A stretch of DNA of 64,000 bases, from positions 1,488,001 to 1,552,000 of the forward strand of contig NZ_CP066171.1 in assembly GCF_028867705.1 (NCBI RefSeq). Reading direction: 5' to 3'. Below, piece by piece: positions 60,020 through 64,000 of the stretch; position 1 is the first letter of the stretch, and each line of letters begins with the position of its first letter. Made by a program: the position numbers and the translations under genes. The notes under the pieces were generated by a model. That model ran no database searches. It was not told where the DNA came from and worked only from the letters and a program-made list of their open reading frames with translations. Origin of the DNA: Thermoleophilum album (GTDB lineage Bacteria > Actinomycetota > Thermoleophilia > Solirubrobacterales > Thermoleophilaceae).

Positions 60020-61096
60020 CTAGCGCACCGAAAGCGGGCGCACGCTCGGGTCGCCCGCCGCTACGACACGGTCGCGCCCGGCCGTCTTGGCGGCGTAGAG
60101 GGCCCGGTCGGCGGCGATCAAGAGCGACTCGGCGTCGGCGGCGTCGCGGTCGAAGGTGGCGACGCCGGCGCTCGTGGTGACCGAGATGCCGTCGGCGATC
60201 TCGCGCTCGCGCAGCAGCTCGCCGATGCGCTCGGCAAAGCGGCGTGCCGATGCCGCGCCCGCGCCTTGCAAAACGGCGATGAACTCCTCGCCGCCCATGC
60301 GCGCGACAAGGTCGCCCTGGCGCGACTCGGCGCGCAGCAGGCGAGCGAAGGCGCGCAGCGCCTCGTCACCGGCGTCATGGCCGTAGCGATCGTTGAGCCG
60401 CTTGAAGTGGTCGAGGTCGAAGATCACGAGGCTGAGCGGCAGGCGGCTCCGCCGCGCACGCTCGATGCGATCGGGAAGCTCTTCCTGGAGCCGGCGCCGG
60501 TTGGGCAGGCCGGTGAGCGGGTCAGTACGGGCGGCGCGGTCGAGCTCCTCGACGAGCGCCTCCGCGCGCTCGGTTATGCGGCGCGTGAACACGGCGACGA
60601 GCGTCACCACCGACACCGTCGTCCAGAAGTTGACGCCGGGGATCTGCACCGAGTCATTGAAGGTCATCGCGACGGCGAAGGTGACCGACACGAGCAGGCA
60701 GACGGCGACAACGTCGGCGCGGCTGCCGAAGTAGGCACTCGTGAACGCCGCGAAGATGTAGTAGAGCGGTACGGGCCCGAGCGGCTTGGCGAAAGCGATC
60801 ACAACGCTCGTCATCACGACCGCGGCGTAGATCACGAGTGCCTTGACGAGCCAGCGAGGAAAGCGCCTGCCCAAAAACAGGGCAACGGCGATCGCGAGAT
60901 CGACCCCTCCGCAGATCAAAAGGCCGGTGTGGTCGCTCGGGTCGGGGTCGGCGAGGCGCGTCGCCGCCCAGCTGACCAGCGCCGCGACGAACCAGCCGGC
61001 GGCGCCGATGCGCCGCAGAAGGTCGGTGTCACGCGTGTCGAGAGCTGCCTGCGGCGACGTCAGGCGGGACTCTTCCGAAGGTGCGGTCACAGACAC
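60020..61096 (-). CDS. Membrane-anchored diguanylate cyclase (GGDEF)
   Basis: 358 residues. Residues ~30-180 form five to six membrane helices ('AGWFVAALVSWAATRLA' to 'FWTTVSVVTLVAVF'), probably an uncharacterised sensory unit. A short coiled-coil ('ITERAEALVEELDRAA') leads to the GGDEF domain ('DPLTGLPNRRRLQEELPDR'). The active site is 'MGGEEF'; the inhibitory I-site RxxD is present as RQGD exactly five residues before it. It should therefore make c-di-GMP and be feedback-inhibited. It is on the same strand as amtB but 215 bases away. No c-di-GMP effector is seen nearby. Confidence 0.92.
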   Translation of the reverse strand: MSVTAPSEESRLTSPQAALDTRDTDLLRRIGAAGWFVAALVSWAATRLADPDPSDHTGLLICGGVDLAIAVALFLGRRFPRWLVKALVIYAAVVMTSVVIAFAKPLGPVPLYYIFAAFTSAYFGSRADVVAVCLLVSVTFAVAMTFNDSVQIPGVNFWTTVSVVTLVAVFTRRITERAEALVEELDRAARTDPLTGLPNRRRLQEELPDRIERARRSRLPLSLVIFDLDHFKRLNDRYGHDAGDEALRAFARLLRAESRQGDLVARMGGEEFIAVLQGAGAASARRFAERIGELLREREIADGISVTTSAGVATFDRDAADAESLLIAADRALYAAKTAGRDRVVAAGDPSVRPLSVR

Positions 61097-61201
61097 GGGG
61101 TTCCTCGACTCGAGCAGGCAACCGCGCAGCTGAACGGCGGTACCGCTCCCAACCCTTGAATCGACCGACGGTTTCGGACTCCTTAACAGATCGTCTACGC
61201 C

Positions 61202-62002
61202 CTAGAACATCAGTGCAAGCTGGCGCGACTGGGCGACGAGCGTGCCGTCGGGAGTCCATAGCTCGCCGTCCTCTTCGACGAAGCCGTCGCGGGCGAGCCG
61301 CGAGCAAAACCGCGCCAAGGCCCAACCGTCGGTGGTTGGCTGCGGCTGGGCTCGGAAGTGGATCGTGAGGTCGACGGTCGGCATCGCTGCAGGACGTTCC
61401 AGAACCGGGAACGCAGCCGGGTACCAGGCGTCGGTCAGCGCCGCGACAAGCAGCCAATCGAGGGGGCGGTGGTCGGTGGTCCTGATCCAACCGCCTACGG
61501 TAGCCTCGTCGGCGCCGCTGAACGGAGCGGCTCCCCAAAGAGGCCGCAGCTCGAACTGCTCGCGGATCGGGATCGGCACGCTGGCTTTCAGCGGCGCAAG
61601 GTCGTCGGGCGGCGGCACGGCGGGTGCGCGAGCGTGGTCGAACTCGCCGGCCGCTTCCCACGGCGGCGAGAAAGCGGCGAGCGCCAGCGCGCAAGTAGCA
61701 CCCCCTTGGTTGAGGCGCGCTGACAGCGTTGCGAGCGAACGCCCCCGTCGTTCGACGCGCGTCTCGATCCGCACTTCACCCTCGGCGGGAGCGCGCAAGT
61801 AGTGGACAGTGAGCGAGCGCGGTTGGCGTCCCGGTTCGCCGAGATGGTCGCTTAGCGCCCGCAAGAGGATCGCTGCGAGGTAGCCGCCGTTTGGGCCGCG
61901 CACGACCCAGAAGGCGTAGTCGAGCAGGGCGCGGTACTGACCCTCGCCGATCCGTTCGACCGCCGTCGCGCGGTCGAAAGTCGTGGTGCCCGCGGTGGTC
62001 AT
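61202..62002 (-). CDS. Acyl-CoA thioesterase, TesB-like (double hotdog)
   Basis: 266 residues. ATG 62002 overlaps the stop of the upstream decarboxylase gene by four bases. Two hotdog halves are visible: 'VVRGPNGGYLAAILLRAL' and 'RSLTVHYLRAPAEGEVRIET' in the first, 'RPLDWLLVAALTDAWYPAAF' and 'PTVDLTIHFRAQPQPTTDGW' in the second, matching the thioesterase superfamily often annotated 4HBT_3/TesB. It would hydrolyse acyl- or aroyl-CoA. Coupling to a benzoylformate decarboxylase suggests an aromatic acid substrate, but that is an inference. Confidence 0.85.
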   Translation of the reverse strand: MTTAGTTTFDRATAVERIGEGQYRALLDYAFWVVRGPNGGYLAAILLRALSDHLGEPGRQPRSLTVHYLRAPAEGEVRIETRVERRGRSLATLSARLNQGGATCALALAAFSPPWEAAGEFDHARAPAVPPPDDLAPLKASVPIPIREQFELRPLWGAAPFSGADEATVGGWIRTTDHRPLDWLLVAALTDAWYPAAFPVLERPAAMPTVDLTIHFRAQPQPTTDGWALARFCSRLARDGFVEEDGELWTPDGTLVAQSRQLALMF

Positions 62003-63666
62003 GCGATCGCCATGCCCCGCTCGACCGGCACCTCCACGAGAAGCGGCCCATCGCTGCGCGCAAGGGCGCCGGCGACGACCGCGTGCAGCTGCTCGGCATC
62101 CTCTACCGCCTCTGCCGCGAGCCCGTAGCCGCGGGCGAGCGCCAGGCAGTCGATTCCAGGCAGGTCAAGCCCGGGCGCTTCGGATTCGCCCTCGAGCTGA
62201 CCGAACCATTTGAGGATCGAGTACTCGTCGTTGCGCAAAACCACGATCACCACCGCCAGGCCTTCGCGCACCGCGGTCCACAGCGCCTGGATCGTGTATT
62301 GCAGCGAGCCTTCCCCCACCACTGCCACCACCGGCCGGTCGGGCTGCGCCAGCTTGACGCCAACAGCCGCCGGGACACCGAACCCGAGCCCGCCGCCAGC
62401 GGTGAAAAACCAGCTGCGTGGGCGATCGATGCGCAGGTGGTTGCGCAACGCCAGCGTGGCGCTGGGAGCTTCGACAACGAAGGCGGTGTCGGGAGGCGCT
62501 GCCGCGCGCAGAGCACGGGACGCAGCGCCGACCGCGACCACACCGCGCTCTGCGCCCGCCGACATCTCGCCAACGGTTGCGGTCGTGGCGGGATTGAACG
62601 CGTGAGCGCTGGATCGGGACTTGCCGGTACAGCTGGGCAGGTCGAGCCTGCCCTCGTCTTTCAAAGACTGGAGTTCGCGCACCACCGCGGCGAGGGTCTC
62701 GGCCGCGTCGGCTACGAACGCCTTGCCGGCGATCGCCCGCGCCGCTGCGTCGGGATCACATGTCACCTGCAACAGGCGGCAGCCCTCGGGCAGGGGTCGA
62801 CCGGGAAGGTAGGGGTAGTAGGGAAAGACCGCGGAACCTGCGACCAGAACTAAGTCGTGGCCGCGCAGCGCGTCGGCGAGCGGCCCGATCGCGGGCGGCA
62901 AAACGCCGCGAAAAAGTTGGTGCGACTCCGGGAAGCCGATTCCAGTACCGCCAGTAGCCGGTGGTGCGTAAACCGCCATCGCGAGTAGCTCGGCGAGGGC
63001 GACCGCAGCGGTGTGACCGGCCTCGGAGTCGAGTTCCGGTCCGGCAACCAAGGCCGGGTTCTGCGCGCTCGCGAGGCTTTCGGCGATTTCTCGCACGAGA
63101 CCGCGGGCCGGCACACTCGCTGCCTCAAGCCGGCGCTCTCGCGCCGCCTGCGCGAGGTCTGTATCGGCGGCCTGGCTCCAGTCGTCCATCGGTACCGACA
63201 GCAGCACCGGTCCCGGCGGAGCCGCGCACGCGGTGGCGATCGCGCGCGCCAGCGCATGGGGAACGTCGGCAGCGCGCGGCGGCTCGAACGCCCACTTGAG
63301 GTGCGGCTCGGCGAGGCGCACCACGTCGCGGTTGGTGAGCGTCGCCTCGACGGTGATTTGTGCGCGCGCCTGCTGGCCGGCCACGACGACGAGCGGATCG
63401 TGGTCTTGGCGCGCATTGAAGAGCGCACCGAGCGCGTGGCCAACGCCGGGTGCGGTGTGCAAGTTGACGAGCGCCGGCCCGCCCCGGGCGCGCGCGAACC
63501 CGGCAGCCATCGCTACAACCGCGGCTTCCTGCAAACCGAGGACGTAACGGAAGTCGTCAGGTAGCGCGGCGAGAAACGGCAGCTCGGTCGAGCCCGGGTT
63601 GCCGAACACGGTCACGAGCCCGTGGGCGCGCAAAAGCTCATAGGCCTCCTCCCTCACGCTCGCCAC
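61999..63666 (-). CDS. mdlC: Benzoylformate decarboxylase (ThDP-dependent)
   Basis: 555 residues, GTG 63666. The three-domain thiamin-diphosphate enzyme family, and within it the MdlC branch. Residues corresponding to the known Pseudomonas active site appear present: Ser in 'FGNPGSTELPFL', Glu in 'LGLQEAAVVAMAAGFA', His in 'VNLHTAPGVGHALG', and His in 'FPESHQLFRGVLPP'. The cofactor-binding stretch runs from 'VGEGSLQYTIQALW' to 'RNDEYSILKWF'. It converts benzoylformate to benzaldehyde and CO2 in mandelate or phenylglyoxylate breakdown. It is translationally coupled to the thioesterase gene. A related 2-oxo acid cannot be excluded as the real substrate. Confidence 0.88.
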   Translation of the reverse strand: MASVREEAYELLRAHGLVTVFGNPGSTELPFLAALPDDFRYVLGLQEAAVVAMAAGFARARGGPALVNLHTAPGVGHALGALFNARQDHDPLVVVAGQQARAQITVEATLTNRDVVRLAEPHLKWAFEPPRAADVPHALARAIATACAAPPGPVLLSVPMDDWSQAADTDLAQAARERRLEAASVPARGLVREIAESLASAQNPALVAGPELDSEAGHTAAVALAELLAMAVYAPPATGGTGIGFPESHQLFRGVLPPAIGPLADALRGHDLVLVAGSAVFPYYPYLPGRPLPEGCRLLQVTCDPDAAARAIAGKAFVADAAETLAAVVRELQSLKDEGRLDLPSCTGKSRSSAHAFNPATTATVGEMSAGAERGVVAVGAASRALRAAAPPDTAFVVEAPSATLALRNHLRIDRPRSWFFTAGGGLGFGVPAAVGVKLAQPDRPVVAVVGEGSLQYTIQALWTAVREGLAVVIVVLRNDEYSILKWFGQLEGESEAPGLDLPGIDCLALARGYGLAAEAVEDAEQLHAVVAGALARSDGPLLVEVPVERGMAIA

Positions 63667-63717
63667 GGCCCGCGAGGTTACCGGCCGCGCTAGCGCCGGC
63701 GCGTGCGCGCAGAAAGC

Positions 63718-63749
63718 GCGGCGGCCGGCCCGACCGGGCCGGCCGCCGC
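63718..63749 (-). terminator. Strong terminator-like hairpin
   Basis: A perfect 14-bp stem, GCGGCGGCCGGCCC (63718-63731) with its complement (63736-63749), around a GACC loop. It lies ~27 bases past the stop (63776) of the minus-strand gene at the right edge and before the mdlC start. On the minus strand a short CGCTTTCTG follows instead of a full T-run. It probably ends the right-edge transcript. Confidence 0.7.
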
Positions 63750-63775
63750 TCCGTCCGCTTCCTTGCGGAAGACCG

Positions 63776-64000
63776 TTAGGCGTTCTTCACGAGACGCTCG
63801 GCGATCTGCCGCAGCTCCTCGGGGTGCAGACCCGGCGAGAAGACCGCCGGCTCTTCCGGCGGATCGGCAGGACCGCCGCCCTGCGGAGGCCCGTCCTGAA
63901 CCTCGAGCTTGGCACCGTCGTGCGGGTGCTCGCCCTTCCAGATCGACGCGATGTCACGGAAGTCGTCGGGGCTGAAGCGGTAGAGCTTCGTGTGGATCCC
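63776..64000 (-). CDS. C-terminus of an unidentified protein, partial at the right edge
   Basis: The last 74 codons of a minus-strand gene, ending in TAA at 63776-63778. The peptide includes 'KLYRFSPDDFRDIASIWKGE', a Gly/Pro-rich stretch ('DGPPQGGGPADPPEEP') and the end 'LHPEELRQIAERLVKNA'. The codon pattern is convincingly coding. I do not recognise the family from this fragment. It is upstream of mdlC on the same strand but is separated from it by a strong hairpin. Confidence 0.7.
   Translation of the reverse strand, partial: GIHTKLYRFSPDDFRDIASIWKGEHPHDGAKLEVQDGPPQGGGPADPPEEPAVFSPGLHPEELRQIAERLVKNA

Overview
The window is very GC-rich (roughly 70%, with strong G/C preference at third codon positions). 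It looks chromosomal and actinobacterial. A deep-branching, possibly thermophilic group such as Thermoleophilia or Rubrobacteria would fit the gene set, but that placement is an inference. Most genes start with GTG or ATG and many neighbours overlap by 4 bases (GTGA/ATGA), so operons are tight.

The main theme is an almost complete adenosylcobalamin (vitamin B12) pathway spread over several blocks. Left block: cobS and a bluB-cobT fusion (1313-4187, minus), cbiB (9667-10641) and cobQ (12188-13909). Central block (27894-42448, plus): cobN, a ChlI/ChlD-type chelatase subunit, cobO, cobB, a cobU-cobC fusion, cobL, an NfeD/slipin pair and cobM. Right block: cbiD (minus), cobK (plus), cobI-cobJ and cobG-cobH fusions, then the cobalt transporter genes cbtA and cbtB (minus), which lie under a clear cobalamin riboswitch. 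CobG and CobN point to the aerobic, late-cobalt route, yet CbiD stands where CobF would be expected. Many of these enzymes carry Gly/Ala/Ser/Pro-rich low-complexity inserts. In cobS and cobQ these are 18-bp tandem repeats.

Between the left and central blocks lies a type I-G (formerly I-U) CRISPR-Cas locus: csb1 (cas7), csb2 (cas5-cas6), cas3, a cas8-like gene, cas4-cas1 and cas2 (14237-22863). It is followed by a leader and an array of 63 repeats and 62 spacers (23045-27511). cas3 has a single-base frameshift in a GGG run near its 5' end. The array shows a clean switch of the last repeat base (G in repeats 1-56, C in 57-63), three pairs of identical spacers, and a probable degenerate final repeat just beyond it.

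Around cbiB there is an accessory patch: a Xre/RES toxin-antitoxin pair, a DUF3800 gene, a small membrane protein, and two paralogous secreted HEYGHH metalloproteases of no family I can name. An ABC exporter (ATPase plus permease) lies beside bluB-cobT.

The right end holds nitrogen genes: nirD and nirB (assimilatory nitrite reductase), a glutamine amidotransferase-like gene, a HAD hydrolase, and a minus-strand row amtB-glnB-glnA-pucR. These are followed by a membrane diguanylate cyclase, a thioesterase and a benzoylformate decarboxylase. Both window edges cut genes: a GAF-domain protein on the left and an unidentified C-terminus on the right.
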